From Bimuria novae-zelandiae CBS 107.79 (Eukaryota; Ascomycota; Dothideomycetes; Pleosporales; Didymosphaeriaceae): 64,000 bases of DNA. Positions within the stretch are counted from its first letter, which is position 1, and each line of letters begins with the position of its first letter. The translations under genes were made by a program, and so were the position numbers. The DNA is taken from assembly GCA_010015655.1 (NCBI GenBank), contig ML976676.1:121607-185606 (forward strand). The letters are read 5' to 3'. The notes under the pieces are model-generated. The model made no database searches. It was given only the letters and a program-made list of their open reading frames with translations, and was not told the DNA's origin. Positions 21,639 to 33,549 of the stretch are shown in pieces.

Positions 21639-22619
21639 TATCACTATTTATTTCACGGTATAGAAGGTGTAACTATTAGATCTGCATGGAGGGGCGTTTT
21701 GCATTGAGTCGACACCAGTAGATAGAGATGAGCAATGACAGTTAAAATCTATCTGAACAGATGGGGTGCGTTAAGTTCTATGTGAGACTCTCTGATCAGG
21801 AGCTGAGGTGCCTTGACCCGGACTCGACGCTGAGTGTCCTCTTGCTAGGCAGCAGGTGAGTGGAAGAGTGGTACCGAGATAATTAACTCATAGGGATGCA
21901 GAGCAGAATCCAAATTGCTGGCAGAAGGCGCATTAAAAGCCTTAGAAATTGTGATCAGTTCCAATTCTATAGGCTTTGATTCGCTTTTCTATTACGTTCC
22001 GTCCCGTTCCGTTTGCGAGAAAGCGACATGTCGTCGCAAAACCCGATCAGCGAACTGTTGCGGTTTGTCGTGGTCCGTGCGCTCACACAACATCTCGAAG
22101 ACGGAGTGACTCCTCGCTTTCCTCTTTTGTATATATACCCACGCTCACTTTCACACTTCTACTCGTCACATCTTAACTCGAACTTTCTACCACGATTCCA
22201 TCGGTACTTCACATCTGTTAGTATCTGATGACGTAGGTTTACAAGTTCTAGCAGCCCCCGCCAGCGACCCCACTCTATTGGCTGCTTCCCTGGCTTTCGC
22301 TGCAATCTTTGTTTGGTACTCGAGTAACCAACCCAATTTATCTTCTGACTCCCAGAGTCGTTCGTTGATCGCAAGGCTGTCCTAACTCGAGGCGGCTTGC
22401 CACCTTCGATCGCATAACCCTGCAGCTCTGCGGAAGGCCCTACCTTGAGCAAACAGGTCCGGACGAATTGCAAACGGCCTGTCTGCTCCACAACACTGCA
22501 CAGGCTCCTTGGTTTAAGGAGGACACCGTCACTATTCGACCCTCAATCCCCCTATCTTTACCCATCACCCTCTCCCCTTCTCGACCTCAGTATCGCCTCT
22601 CCCGGGGACAACTCGCAAT
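21639..22619. other. Intergenic; promoter and 5' leader of the SRA gene
   Basis: About 980 bp. A TATA-like TGTATATATACCC lies near 22128-22140, followed by a pyrimidine-rich CT tract typical of fungal transcription starts. No gene is seen between the lipase stop and ATG 22620. Confidence 0.5.
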
Positions 22620-24240
22620 ATGGCAACGACGGTGAACCAAGGAAAGCGCCTGCTGGAGTTCACCACTCCACAACACCTCAAAGACGCGTATGCTCAGGCT
22701 CTGAAGAACCTTCCGAATTTCTCGATTTCGGACCAATACCAGAGAATCTCCGAGGCGAAGGCTCGCGGTGAGGACCCCATGAAGACTGTATATCAGTATT
22801 CAGACGAGGAGATCGCGACTTCTAGGAAACAAATTCATGATCGTCTCGCCGAACGCAAGAAAGAGGGTGTGCTTTGGGAAGTGCCTGAGCGGCCAATGTC
22901 TGTAAGCGACGAGGAAGAGGACGATCAGGCTCGAGATGCAAGGCGCCAGGCGAAGAGCGACAAGAGGAAGGGCGCAGAGCTATCTGTAGGTAGCGCATCC
23001 AACGTGGCTCCAGCATTTACCGGAAGATCGAGATCTGCTACGGTGTCATCAACGGAGGGGCTCCTTGCCGAATCACCCCAGCCGACCATAGGCCGAACGC
23101 CGCCGAATATGCTTCATGCTGCTGCTGCTACCGCCGCTACTGCCGAGCAGCCGAAGGCTGTAGCCGTCAAGGATGAAGTCAAGAGGGTATATAAAGCCTA
23201 TCCGCTTCCAGGTTGGTACGTTCATCTCTTATGTGATCAAGAGGAGTGAGAGAACTCGACTAACCGATAGTAATAGGCTCAAAGATATTTCAGTTTCAGG
23301 ACTGGCCCGGGCGCTGAAGCAAACAAACAGGGACCGAACGCAAGCCCTGCGTTCGATCGAAGCGTTCAAGGATTGCATGAGGCGATGCGAGGACGCCGCA
23401 ACCACTAATAAGCCTGATGCACTCAAAGAAAAACTATTTGAGGAGCTCCGAAACCACGTTCATAAGGCTGAAATTCTGCTCAAAGGAGTCGACAAGTTTG
23501 TCGTCCGGAAGCACAACATGCTGACGGTTGATAACGGATTGCCACGTATTTTCATGGCACAAAAGGCGGACTACCCTTGGGATCTACAGGCCGATGCCTG
23601 GCAGCTGTACGTCCGCTGGTACAATCAGGACTTTGCAACGGATCTGTTACGAGGTATAATCACGAAGACTGGCAAAGACCGCACCAGTGACAGCATCGAT
23701 CCCAAATGGCCGAAGACGCGTGCAAACTATCACGGGGAAGGGAACCTCGTAGTCGGTCAATGGTGGCCCACGCAACTTTGCACCGTTCGCGATGGAGCGC
23801 ATGGTGCTCCACAGGCAGGCATATTTGGTGAGAAGGGCCAAGGGGCTTACTCCATCGTCTTGGCCGGCGGCGGCTATAAAGATACAGATGACGGCGATGA
23901 GATATGGTATTCAGGGACAGGGACTAAGACGAATGAGCCTACCGAGAACACTCAACGCATGATCGAGCTATGCGAAGAATTCCCTGACAGGCCGGTGCGC
24001 GTCCTGCGTTCCATGGGACTTCACACGAGGAACCCGTACCGTCCGACTTCTGGCTTTCGGTACGACGGTCTGTATAGGGTGGTAGGCATGGAGCGCCTGG
24101 AGGAAGGCAAGGAAGACTACAGATTCAAGCTGGTCAGGCTGAGCGATCAGCTACCAATCCGCTGCGAGGACAATGCCGCTCGGCGACCGACCAAGTACGA
24201 AGAGGCGGAATTCAAGCGACTGAAGGAGAATGGGCGCTAG
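22620..24240 (+). CDS. SRA-YDG domain protein
   Basis: SRA-YDG domains flip and read methylated or hemimethylated cytosine in UHRF1/SUVH proteins (family knowledge). Two exons, 22620-23215 and 23277-24240, joined with a GTACGT donor and a GACTAACC branch region, give 519 codons. Residues 1-200 are charged and partly disordered (SDEEEDDQARDAR). A helical region at about 205-330 follows. The SRA fold spans about 349-495, with VVGQWWPTQL, GEKGQGAYSIVLAGGGYKDTDDGDEIWYSGTG and the signature YDGLYRV. No RING, SET, PHD or endonuclease domain is present, so it is a stand-alone reader. Unlike UHRF1, no catalytic partner is fused. Confidence 0.88.
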
Positions 24241-25150
24241 GTGGGGAGGTACCTTCAACGTCACAGAGGAGCAGTTGCTAGCACGTCTTGGAAAGAGATG
24301 TTGCACGGTTCTGGAAAATGATTTCTTTGGAGTTATGGCGTTTAGGAACGGTTCACGGCACCTATACCTGCAGATACCCTCGTTCTCGCCATCGCGTCTT
24401 GACTGTTGAGCGCGATACTTGGCAGCAGGCGGGATAACTCGCTTCGAACTTGGATACCCAGCTGAAGTACTATTGGGAATGGCGGTCTGGGCTAAAAGTG
24501 GTACCATGTGGGGGATTGAGGCTCGATTTTTTTTACTAAGTGGGGTCGTTCCAAGGCCTACATCAGGTAGTGTTAGGACCTACCAAGGCGTTTGAATGCT
24601 ATGGACATCAGTCAAGAGCTATTGGCTTCACATTGATTGGTTACCTATTAACGAACAGGATCGAAAGATTGGCCGCACCGTTCCGTTTCAATCACAAGTC
24701 ATCACAATCTCACGATACTAACTTGCACAAACACGACACCTGATATCACTCCAGGATCGACTCGCCCTTTGTATACTAGTTTCCGCCCCGACCTCTACGT
24801 TCCCTTCTAGAGATGACATCCCGCGTCGTACACATAAAATCAACACATTCCACTTTTGAACGTCATGATACCGGAATGCAAACAAAGTCTCATTGCCACG
24901 CTCGCAGTTGACCAATTGCAAAAGAGCTCGTCATCACTCGTGTTCCCGTCTTCTGGTCAGATCATTCTGGATTCGATGGTTCCTGCAGGTGGTGTTATGG
25001 TAGCGGAACATTCCCTCCCTTGACGTGCTACCCTTGCTTGGCAAGCTTAAATACGCCACGGACCAGATGTCTCTCTTTCTCTTTCTACACCTCTTGTCGT
25101 TAGTTGCTGTCTTTTCAGATTTGTTCGTTGGTTTGTGGGTAGCCATCGTA
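24241..25150. other. Intergenic region
   Basis: About 900 bp of 3' and promoter sequence. The frame of the next gene is open back to 25025 and contains an upstream in-frame ATG at 25067, so its leader may begin there. Otherwise nothing recognised. Confidence 0.45.
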
Positions 25151-26947
25151 ATGGCGCCCTCTTGCCCAATCTCCACCACCCGATTGGTAACATCCTTTCT
25201 ACTAATCTTGAACATCACCTACACGGTCGCACTGCCAAATCAAATACCCCGTCATCCATACACACATAATGCGCTCAATGCGCGTGCGCCCACCCCGGAA
25301 AAGGCGGACGGACACAACGTAGCCATTGTGCTAAATGACAAGAAGGAAGGCAAGAACTTCTTCAAAGAGCTAGGAGAGTTTTTGAACGGCTTCGACCCAA
25401 TTGATCTTCTTCGAACGATCTTGGGTGGGCTCATGGGTTTCGAAGAAGCTCCCGATGCAGAGACGACGAGTGCGACGAGTGCGACGAGTGCGACGAGTCC
25501 TTCACCTACTACGACAGTGACTGTTGCACCGACACCCGTGGAAGCGGTGAGCTCTGGACTTGCCGCGACTTCCAGCATTGTTGCAACTAGTAGCTCGGTA
25601 CCTAGAAAGACAGTTTATACTACTAGAAAGAAGACAGTGACGAAGGAGGTTACTGCGACGAAGGCCAGCACGAAGCGGGCTTCTTCGTCCAGCAAGCCGG
25701 CCACATCGACAACAACGAGCGGATCAGGGGACATTCCCTCCATCCTGCCTTTCCTCCCACCGATTGAGCCTTTGAATCTCACTGGCCTTGTCCCAACCGC
25801 GGTATTGAAACCAGACGTTATTTCTGTCTCCGTGACTCCAATTTTCGAAGATCCCTTGAGTGCAGCGATACCAACCGAGACCGCGGTGTCTGAGGAGACA
25901 TCCTCAGCTCTACCTATAATTCCTCCCTTTGAACCACTTTCTGGTAACTTCACGTGGCCTAAGCCGACTGCTTTTATTGACCCTATAATTGTTGAAGCTT
26001 CAGCCACGTCTCCTATCGACACTCTCCCAGAGGAATCGGGAGAGGGTAGTACTAGTGCGTCTGAGACAGAACAGATATTCTCCATCCTGCTCTTCATTCC
26101 ATCAGGCCATCATATCTCCGACAATGTCACCTGGCCGAAGCCCACTGCAAGTATCGAGACACCAGAGACGGTCGAGGTAGTGACCACGCCAGTCGCCCCC
26201 GTCCCAGCAGCCACGGAGATATTCTCTATCCTCCCGTTCCTCAAGCCCGGCGAGCATCTCTCTGACAATGTGACATGTCCGACGCCCACCGATGTTGAGA
26301 TCTCGGTTCCGGAGCTGCCTCTTCCCGTGATCACTGTCCCTGCGGAATCTCTCGACCCCTTCGAGGTCGGAAGCATCGCCGTTTCTACGTCGGAGTCAAC
26401 CGAGATGTCCGTCCCGCTGCAGACGGGTAGTTCAGACATAGACAGTTTACCCTTTCCCCTCTTAGAATTCGTCAACGGAACGTACATCTTACCGACGAGG
26501 AAACCTCACTTCGCCACGCCTGTCCTGTCTCCTCCGAACTGGAACTACACGGCCAAGGCCACAATCACGCGTTTGCAAGCTTCCCCCTCGATTCGCCCCC
26601 GTCACAAGCCGTTGAAGCATACCACCAAGCCCGCCAATAAAACTAGAACCAAGACGAAGAAACCCAAGTCTACCACGAGGCCTCGCGTTACGAAACCAAT
26701 CAAACTTCCACCCCCGCTGATCCGTCCGACGAATTTCCCACTCAATCTGACGTACTTCGCAAACCAGACGGAAGTACCGAAGACGTCTGTCGCTGAGCAA
26801 ACGCCGGCTCTTCTCTTGACTGGATCGCTTCGACCTGCTTTTGGCCCATTTCTCAACGTCACTGGAGGCGTGGAAGCTGTCATTGTACAGCCGACACGTC
26901 CGCTCATCTTGACGAATCCACTGCGTCCCACAATTGCAGTCTTCTAA
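25151..26947 (+). CDS. Secreted Ser/Thr/Pro-rich repeat protein, possible cell-wall protein
   Basis: No enzymatic family recognised. From ATG 25151 the protein (598 residues) begins with a plausible signal peptide (LVTSFLLILNITYTVALP). A short charged segment follows, then a long Ser/Thr/Pro-rich region. Residues about 195-450 contain four or five degenerate units of the form ILPFxPPxEPLxxNxTWPKPTA with N-x-T glycosylation sites. A basic Thr/Lys block (KPANKTRTKTKKPKSTTRP) comes near 505. An in-frame ATG at 25067 would add 28 hydrophobic residues; I prefer 25151. The frame stays open for 85 codons after the TAA at 26945. Extracellular wall or adhesin-like roles are inferred from composition only. 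Confidence 0.65.
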   Translation: MAPSCPISTTRLVTSFLLILNITYTVALPNQIPRHPYTHNALNARAPTPEKADGHNVAIVLNDKKEGKNFFKELGEFLNGFDPIDLLRTILGGLMGFEEAPDAETTSATSATSATSPSPTTTVTVAPTPVEAVSSGLAATSSIVATSSSVPRKTVYTTRKKTVTKEVTATKASTKRASSSSKPATSTTTSGSGDIPSILPFLPPIEPLNLTGLVPTAVLKPDVISVSVTPIFEDPLSAAIPTETAVSEETSSALPIIPPFEPLSGNFTWPKPTAFIDPIIVEASATSPIDTLPEESGEGSTSASETEQIFSILLFIPSGHHISDNVTWPKPTASIETPETVEVVTTPVAPVPAATEIFSILPFLKPGEHLSDNVTCPTPTDVEISVPELPLPVITVPAESLDPFEVGSIAVSTSESTEMSVPLQTGSSDIDSLPFPLLEFVNGTYILPTRKPHFATPVLSPPNWNYTAKATITRLQASPSIRPRHKPLKHTTKPANKTRTKTKKPKSTTRPRVTKPIKLPPPLIRPTNFPLNLTYFANQTEVPKTSVAEQTPALLLTGSLRPAFGPFLNVTGGVEAVIVQPTRPLILTNPLRPTIAVF

Positions 26948-27202
26948 CCGCTCAACGCGACCAAGACGACAACGAAGACAGTGAGGAGCAGGTTAACGAG
27001 CTTCGTGACCGTGCTCGTGGTGCCAACGCCCGTGGTCGATGTACCCGAGGTATCCATCTTGGGCGTCGACGTCCCAGTCGACGAGCCCACACCGAGCGAT
27101 GCAGGATTCATCGAGCCAGGACTATTCCCCGTTGCCGCCGGAGTTGTTTCCAGCGGGAGCGAGGGGGATTTAGGGGTTGAGGGGCCGGGGGGTAGTGGTT
27201 AG
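26948..27202 (+). other. In-frame open extension beyond the stop of the secreted repeat protein
   Basis: Directly after TAA 26945-26947 the same frame continues PLNATKTTTKTVRSRL and stays open to a TAG at 27200. The segment has the same Thr/Pro/Val-rich character (VVPTPVVDVPEVS) and one more N-x-T site. A C-to-T change of CAA to TAA would explain the break. It could also be chance or an unspliced-intron effect. Confidence 0.5.
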
Positions 27203-27731
27203 TGGGCAGTGGGTATACTTAGGCCTGGGAATGTGTGTGATTGGGAGTTGGCGGTTTTTTTTACCTTTGTCGTTATGATTGACCGGACGAAACGGGGTTT
27301 ATTTTTCCAGTGCGGGTGTGTAATAATATCACGAATATGATATGAGTTTTATTGGCATACGGATCTCTTGCTGGTATTCCAGACAAGTGCACAGGTTGAA
27401 CGTCCGATGCTTCAGTAAAGAATCTAACGTACGCGGGTTGGAGAGACCGGCATCTTAACAGGACCTTTACCGCCGCACTAAAACACTTACACGGGTCTAA
27501 ATTATCAGTCCATATTTCACTTCGTAATACTAGTCAAGAGTTCCAAACAATAAAGCAGCCATCCACCAGCCCACAGCACGTCAAAGAGCCCATCGGTTTG
27601 AAGATCAAATATAAAGTAAATTTTTGGTCGTCCGACCACATAGTCAAAGTGGCATATACATCAATATCTACACCAGAAATGAACCCCACCTCCTGCTCTC
27701 CCTCACCACGTCCTTGTATATGTGACTTTGT
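27203..27731. other. Intergenic, converging gene ends
   Basis: About 530 bp, AT-richer than the genes, between convergent transcription units. No gene or RNA recognised. Confidence 0.5.
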
Positions 27732-29258
27732 CTAGCGCCTCCTGGCAAACGGGCCAAAGTTCCGGCGGAACTTTGCGCTATTGGCAACGCACTGCGAGTA
27801 CCAGTCGTTGGACTTGGTGCAGGTGTAGCCCGCCGCGCAGGTTGTTGCGCCCGTGTAGCCCTGGCCGCCGCACTGGCCGTAGGCGGCAACTGTGGCGGAG
27901 GAAGAGTTGTTGCCGGTGGCCGGGGAGGTGACGGGCTTGGGAGAGGAAGCGGCAGGGGCAGAAGTAGCAGCGGGAGCGGGAGCCTCCTCGGACGCCGGAG
28001 CAACGGGGGTAGGAGTGCTCTCAGCAGCCTCGTTCTTAACCTCAGCCGGAGTAGTAGAGTTGGCGGGAGCGGTAGGGTTTGCAGGAGCAGGAGAAGAGCC
28101 AGCGGCGCCCAGGTTCGCCGGCCCAGCATTCGCCTTGACGTACGCTGCAACCTTGTCCGCAGCGAGCGGCTCAACGAGCGACCCCTTAACCGCTCCCAGC
28201 GTAGCCAACACGCTCTCTGCCTTCAGCGCTGCAAGTTTGCCGGACGCCGAGTCCACCGCGTTCACGGCACACGCGCGCCCAAGCGCACTCGTGCACGCCG
28301 ACGCCGCAGCCTCATCCGGCACCGTATACAAGAGCTTCGACCCAGCCGCCTTCTCCGTATTCGGCTGCGCCACGCCCTCAAACGCATTCCCCTCAATCAG
28401 CGCCGTCGCGCTATCATACGCATCGAAAGCGTGCCCCTTCATGTTCGAGAACAAGTTATTAACCGCCTGGAACGTGCCCTTTGCGCCGTCCTCGCCCAGC
28501 TTCGGCGCGCGCCCGCTCACGTCGTGGTAGTAGTTCTTGTCGAGCGTGACCTGGTCGCCGTCGCCGTAGAACATCATGGTCCAGTAGTGGTTGCCGTTGC
28601 AGGTTGCGCTTGCCGTGGTCGTCCCGTCGAACTCGTTGTTGGAAATCGTCAGGCGGGATGCATCGTAGTGCGAGACGATGAACATGCGTCCAGCCAGGCT
28701 GAACTTATTGTGGTCGACCCACACGCCGTCGTTGGAGCCCTGGAAGTCGAGGAGGTCGCCGCCCCAGACGATGCCCGGGTTTACGTTTGTGAACTCGAGG
28801 CCTTGGATGATGACGTTGGAAGCGCCCTTGTTGAGAGAGAGGCCCTTTCCAACGAGCTTGCCCTTGCCGAGGCCGAGGATGCTCTTGTTGGAGCCGACTT
28901 TGATGGCGTCCGGGCCTGCTGTATCGTAGGTGATGGAGCTGACGGCGACGTTGTCAGAGGAGCCGCAGGAGAGGTCGCCCAGGTAGAGTTGGCCGCCATT
29001 GTCGACGGAGCAGGACTTGCGGTCGCAGCCGGCTTCCGTGCCAGTGGTGCCGGTGAAGTCGAATTCCTGGTCGATGACAACGGTGCGGGCGGTGTCGTCT
29101 CCGAGGAGCGTGGCCAGCTCATCCATGCTGGAGGCAGTGACGACCTCGCCGTCAGCACCGCCGGTTGCACCGCCGGCAAAACCGTAAGCGGTGCCAACGA
29201 CGGACTGGGCAGCCGCTTGCGAAGCGGCAAGGAGGGCAGCAGCAACTTGGACACGCAT
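27732..29258 (-). CDS. Secreted pectin lyase (PL1) with C-terminal CBM1
   Basis: Cleaves methyl-esterified polygalacturonan by beta-elimination outside the cell. A single exon of 508 codons starts at ATG 29258 ([19 protein letters not shown], signal peptide). The parallel beta-helix spans about 20-350, with [31 protein letters not shown] and the catalytic Arg about 250 in SGRAPK. CNGHHYW-type and SGR segments favour pectin lyase over Ca-dependent pectate lyase. An Ala/Pro/Ser linker runs about 385-455. CBM1 follows at about 458-490 ([11 protein letters not shown] to DWYSQC), then a basic tail ([12 protein letters not shown]). A TATA-like element lies near 29470-29480 on this strand. Confidence 0.93.
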   Translation of the reverse strand: MRVQVAAALLAASQAAAQSVVGTAYGFAGGATGGADGEVVTASSMDELATLLGDDTARTVVIDQEFDFTGTTGTEAGCDRKSCSVDNGGQLYLGDLSCGSSDNVAVSSITYDTAGPDAIKVGSNKSILGLGKGKLVGKGLSLNKGASNVIIQGLEFTNVNPGIVWGGDLLDFQGSNDGVWVDHNKFSLAGRMFIVSHYDASRLTISNNEFDGTTTASATCNGNHYWTMMFYGDGDQVTLDKNYYHDVSGRAPKLGEDGAKGTFQAVNNLFSNMKGHAFDAYDSATALIEGNAFEGVAQPNTEKAAGSKLLYTVPDEAAASACTSALGRACAVNAVDSASGKLAALKAESVLATLGAVKGSLVEPLAADKVAAYVKANAGPANLGAAGSSPAPANPTAPANSTTPAEVKNEAAESTPTPVAPASEEAPAPAATSAPAASSPKPVTSPATGNNSSSATVAAYGQCGGQGYTGATTCAAGYTCTKSNDWYSQCVANSAKFRRNFGPFARRR

Positions 29259-30322
29259 TTTGTATTGATCTCGAGTTTGTAAAGTAAAAGACAAGAGTGG
29301 TATACACAGAATGTAACTTGAAAAGATCACTCAGGCCAGCCGACGATGCAGTTCAAGCAGATGAGAGTTTGAAAACGAGAGAAAATTCGGACGGACCGAG
29401 AACGAGAGACGACTGAATGAAAGAGTGGAAGTCGATGAAGAGACTCATCATGGTGGAGACTACCATTCTACTATATACTTTACCAACCGTGCACCGCAAG
29501 ATGTGAGATAGATTAACGGACGACAAACCCTGGGCGTGTGCTTGATCGTCAGTTGGCGTTGCTTGGCGAGCGCCGCAATACCCACCGTTTTCCCAAGGTT
29601 ATCTTTTACCGTCACCAGCGAGAGCGACATTGCTCTTGCAGAGCAGCGCTAGAGAGGTAAGGAACCACAGCATCTGGAATAATGTTAGCATTGTTGGGAA
29701 GAACACATTGGCCACGGTACTATAGTCGTGAAGTGATTTGATATCTTATGGCAGCTCCACTCTGGCTGTTCGACTGACTCCTCGGGACGGGAGCGATGCC
29801 GATGTTTGAAATACCCATATCGCGCCATCCCAGCGCGTCATGAAACGTGGGTATGCTAACCTTTTCTATCCAGACACTTGCATGTTTTCGTCCTAACGTC
29901 GTGGGTATTAGACAAACGGCTGTCTCACGAGTCACGACCATTATCCGCCTGTGCCCCCCTCATCTTGCGTATTGTTTCGGTGCGGCCTTCCGTTGTTGTG
30001 GTTATCGTCGCGTTTCTTAGTTGCCGTGTGTCGCATAATCCCGAAGCCTGTTCAGGTCGTTGAAGGCTATAAAACATACCCTAAACCCTGTCTCCCCCAA
30101 AACATGTCCGTGCCGGAAGTCGTGCCCGAGTGCCTGCACACCCGAGCAGATAGTACTGTCAGAATGAGAAGGTATCATTTACAAGAGACTCTATCTACAC
30201 ACATCCCAACCCAATGTGCATCCCTTCATTCCGCATCGCTCTTTACCGAGATGAAAACGCCGTCCAATGCATAACTCGTGATGCTGATGCCTATTCAGCG
30301 GCATCAAGTGCTCCAAACGCTA
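29259..30322. other. Intergenic region upstream of the pectin lyase
   Basis: About 1.06 kb. Holds the pectin lyase promoter and the 3' end of HRD3. Open frames near 29950-30270 have no motif and no splice logic. Nothing else seen. Confidence 0.5.
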
Positions 30323-33027
30323 TCAATGCCCTACCGCTCCAGCGGCCCAGTTCATGAACTCCGGATCGTTAGGATGCGGGAACATGCCTCGGTCCTCCTG
30401 CTGCGGTTGTTGCGGTTGCGGCTGAGCCGGTGGTAGTTGCTGTGCGGCCATAGCCTGTACTTGATTTGCCAACAGCTGATGTTGCTCTTCCCGCCTCCGT
30501 TCTTCCTCGGCACGCTGGCGTCGGCCGCGGTAGTAGACGAGGAATGCTAGAGCGGCTGTGAGGGCGAGGATAACGAGTGACTCGAGTATCTCGGAATCGA
30601 TGTCATCGTAGCCGTAGTCGCTATCTCCACCGGGCATAGCGTCGTAGTCATCTGGCTCGCCGGCCTCCACGTCCCAAGCGGCCATTTCGGCTTCAAGAAA
30701 AGCGGACACCCATTCGGATAACGACCATTCTTTCTTGACGACTGTATCAATAGTAAGTGGCAATCCTGGCAAAAGCAAAAACGAGACTTACCTGGCTCGT
30801 CCTGGATTGACTTTATCTTGCCGTTCGTGACCTTGTTCCACCAACTCCGGAACCGCAACTTGTATAATGCAAGTGTGACAGGAAGATACGCTTCGCGAGG
30901 ATTGGTCTCCAATGCCAAATCATAATGCCTCTTAGCAAGATGAAAGTCCTGTTCTATCCCAATGCCGTTCTCATGCATCCACCCCAGGTTCCAGAGCGCT
31001 TGCGCGCTCATCATGGTCTCTGCAGCTGCCGTGTAGCATGCAGCTGCTTTCTCATCGTCAGGCGCAGTACCCAGGCCTTGGAGGTAGTAGTCTCCGAGCT
31101 TGACCATCGAGTCGATGTTTCTTTGTTCCGCTGATCGCGTCCAATATAAAAGCGCCAGGTATGCATCGCTTGCCAAGGTAGCCTTTGGTCTAGTGAACGG
31201 AAGAACCGAGCTGAGAGTAAAACGAGGTTTGGCCTGGTCAAGCAAGAAGGCTACATTCGCTTGACCAACCTCAAAGCCTTGTTCAGCGGCCATCATGTAG
31301 CCAACAAGCGCTGTCTCAAGGTCACCATTGTGGTATGCCTCGTTAGCTTCGGGGAACGAGGTAGAGACGGCTTCTGCTTTCTCCGCCACGATCTTGTAGT
31401 GGGCTGATGCAACAAGGCAGGACTTGTCGCGGCCTACTCCGGCATTTGTGAGTTCGGCCAGGTAGTAATATGCTTCCAGATGTCCGTTACGCGAAGCAAG
31501 CTCGAAGTATTTGATAGCTACTGAAACATCGCCCTGGTCCAGGAAAAGTGCACCGATGCGTACTTGGGCGACCGCGAGACCCTGGTCAGCGGCCGCTTTG
31601 AACAGGTCAGCTGCTTTGACGGGATTCTTGGGCACGCCGTGACCACCCAAATACATCAGGCCAAGTGAATACTGCGAGAGGGCGTCACCGTGATCGACAC
31701 CTCGGGTAAACCAGGTTTTGGCGATGGGGAAACTTTGCTGCATGCCCTCTCCGCGAAGAAACATGCGTCCTAGGTACCCAGCTGCCTTAGGGGCCAACTT
31801 TTCAACTTCGGGTGCAACATTGGGCTTGATCTTGCCTTCTTTGGTCCAGTACATTCTGGCAATCTCTAGAAACCGCCTCTTGGCTTCGGGCAGGTTCCGA
31901 CGTGACGACCGAGCTCCATCATAGCTGAGCTTAGCAAGATTGAAGCTTGCTCGGAGGTCGCCTTTGCGCGCCTGGAGATCCATATATTCGACCACGTCGT
32001 CCAAGGAAGAGTAGGCATCAGAATACACGCTGGCGTGTTTCGCATTGGGTCCGGAGCTAGTCACGCTCGCTCCTTCTCCATATACACCACCCTCCTCATC
32101 CGCAATCTTGAACGACTCGCGTACCAGCGAATAGCCTCCGGGTGGTCCCGACCGCATGTACTTGATGGCCTTGTCCGCCGCGCTCTTGTAATAGTGCACG
32201 GCTTGCTCGCAGTTACGTGGGGTCGATATGCCTCCCGCATGTCGAAATGCAACAGTCATTTCAGACCGGATGTCTCCACCTTCTGCCGCAAGAGTGTGGT
32301 AGAGCATAGCTTTCGCCGGGTCCTGTTTCACGGCGCCTCCAATGCCTGTCGCGTATATGAATCCCACCATATGTTGTGCTGAAGCGTTTCCGTTGAGCGT
32401 AGCGAGTTCGTGGTATCGTTGGAAGGCCTCGGTGTAGTTTCGGGGATGCGAGTAGTTTCCGTAGAAGTTCATCTCGGCGAGCGTAAAGATTGCATCGGGG
32501 TTCTTTGCGGCGGCTGACTCTTCCAGCAGCTTGACGGCGTCGGCGAGCGGGTGGCCGAGCTTCTTCGGGTGCGGGTTGCTAGTCAAGAGGTCTTGCTGAG
32601 GGGGTCCATTCATGAACAAGAGAAAGAAGAGCTCTTTCGCGTAGTATGCGCTAGTCCCGAAGACGCCGGACTTCTTGAAGTTCCACCATGGCGCCGCTGC
32701 GGGCTGTACCTTGTGCAGCAGAGTCGACGCCTTTTCGAACGCGGATATAGCTGTACTTAGGTGAGTCGGATTCCCAGACTCGGCAACAGGCGTCCAACCT
32801 TGGTCTCCATCTGTGTGTATCGCACCCCAGCTGTCCGACGGTATGTTGCGCTCGCCGAGGGGTTTCTGGCTATGGCCGCGGTCGCTACCTGAAAACTGCG
32901 CAGAAAGTGTAGGAAATAATAGTGAGAGGAAAACTGTTGGCCGCTTGTCAGTTCACGACATGCAACGGTAACGTTGGGTCGACGTACCGAACAAGAACGG
33001 CACAAGCCGTTGTAACCGCGGTTTCAT
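30323..33027 (-). CDS. ERAD adaptor HRD3/SEL1L, SEL1 repeats
   Basis: Lumenal partner of the HRD1 ubiquitin ligase, delivering misfolded glycoproteins for ER-associated degradation (family knowledge). Three exons: 33027-32988, 32933-30792, 30741-30323, with GTACGT and GTAAGT donors, total 866 residues in frame. The tiny first exon supplies the start of the signal peptide (LVPFLFVFLSLLFPTLSAQ). At least nine SEL1-type repeats follow, such as AKMLYHTLAAEGG, ALSQYSLGLMYLGGHGVPKN and AQALWNLGWMHENGIGI. A membrane anchor lies at about 778-797 (SLVILALTAALAFLVYY). The tail is Gln/Pro-rich and cytosolic. Length and order match the fungal family. Confidence 0.93.
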
Positions 33028-33549
33028 TATGCGTGTCTCTCAACTGGCGAAAACGAGTCGAGAGTGGATGTCATATCGACATTTAGAACAATGGGGCAAA
33101 CATAGGTAAAGTCCCCGACGTGGCATCGGTGAGTGGGCGTGTTTGTGGAAAGATGCCAGCTATACATGTTCATCAGAGCTCACGCCGCATATGCGCCAAG
33201 GCCTCCACCAATCAGCCCCGGTCCATGCCGCGACGTCACACGAGCTCGCAGTACGGCAATTCGTCACGCAACAGCGACCAACCAAGAATCAAACAGTTTA
33301 ACGTTCTTGCAATGGGAGGACTACCCTGAAAAGATTACTATAATCAAGGATGACCCCGCGCGCAGACGTGCTATAGAATGTCGGACGAAACGGTGCGGTT
33401 CTGAGTGGCAGGGCATTTGTCATCCCTTTCGCATCCATCATGACGCTTTGGTTACCATAGGTATTCTGATTTCATCTCTTCTTACACGCATTTCATTACT
33501 AGCAATCTATCATTCTTTCTGCATTAACCTTGGTGCTCGATTCACAAGT
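33028..33549. other. Divergent promoter region
   Basis: About 520 bp between divergently transcribed HRD3 and the MFS gene. The frame of the MFS gene is open upstream to 33133, but the first plausible start is ATG 33550, following a C/T-rich leader. Confidence 0.5.

Noticed and set aside
28431..29282. 283-codon plus-strand frame opposite the pectin lyase
   Set aside because: Antisense shadow of a GC3-rich gene; no motif of its own.
29951..30274. 107-codon plus-strand frame
   Set aside because: No motif, no conserved pattern, lies in the pectin lyase promoter region.
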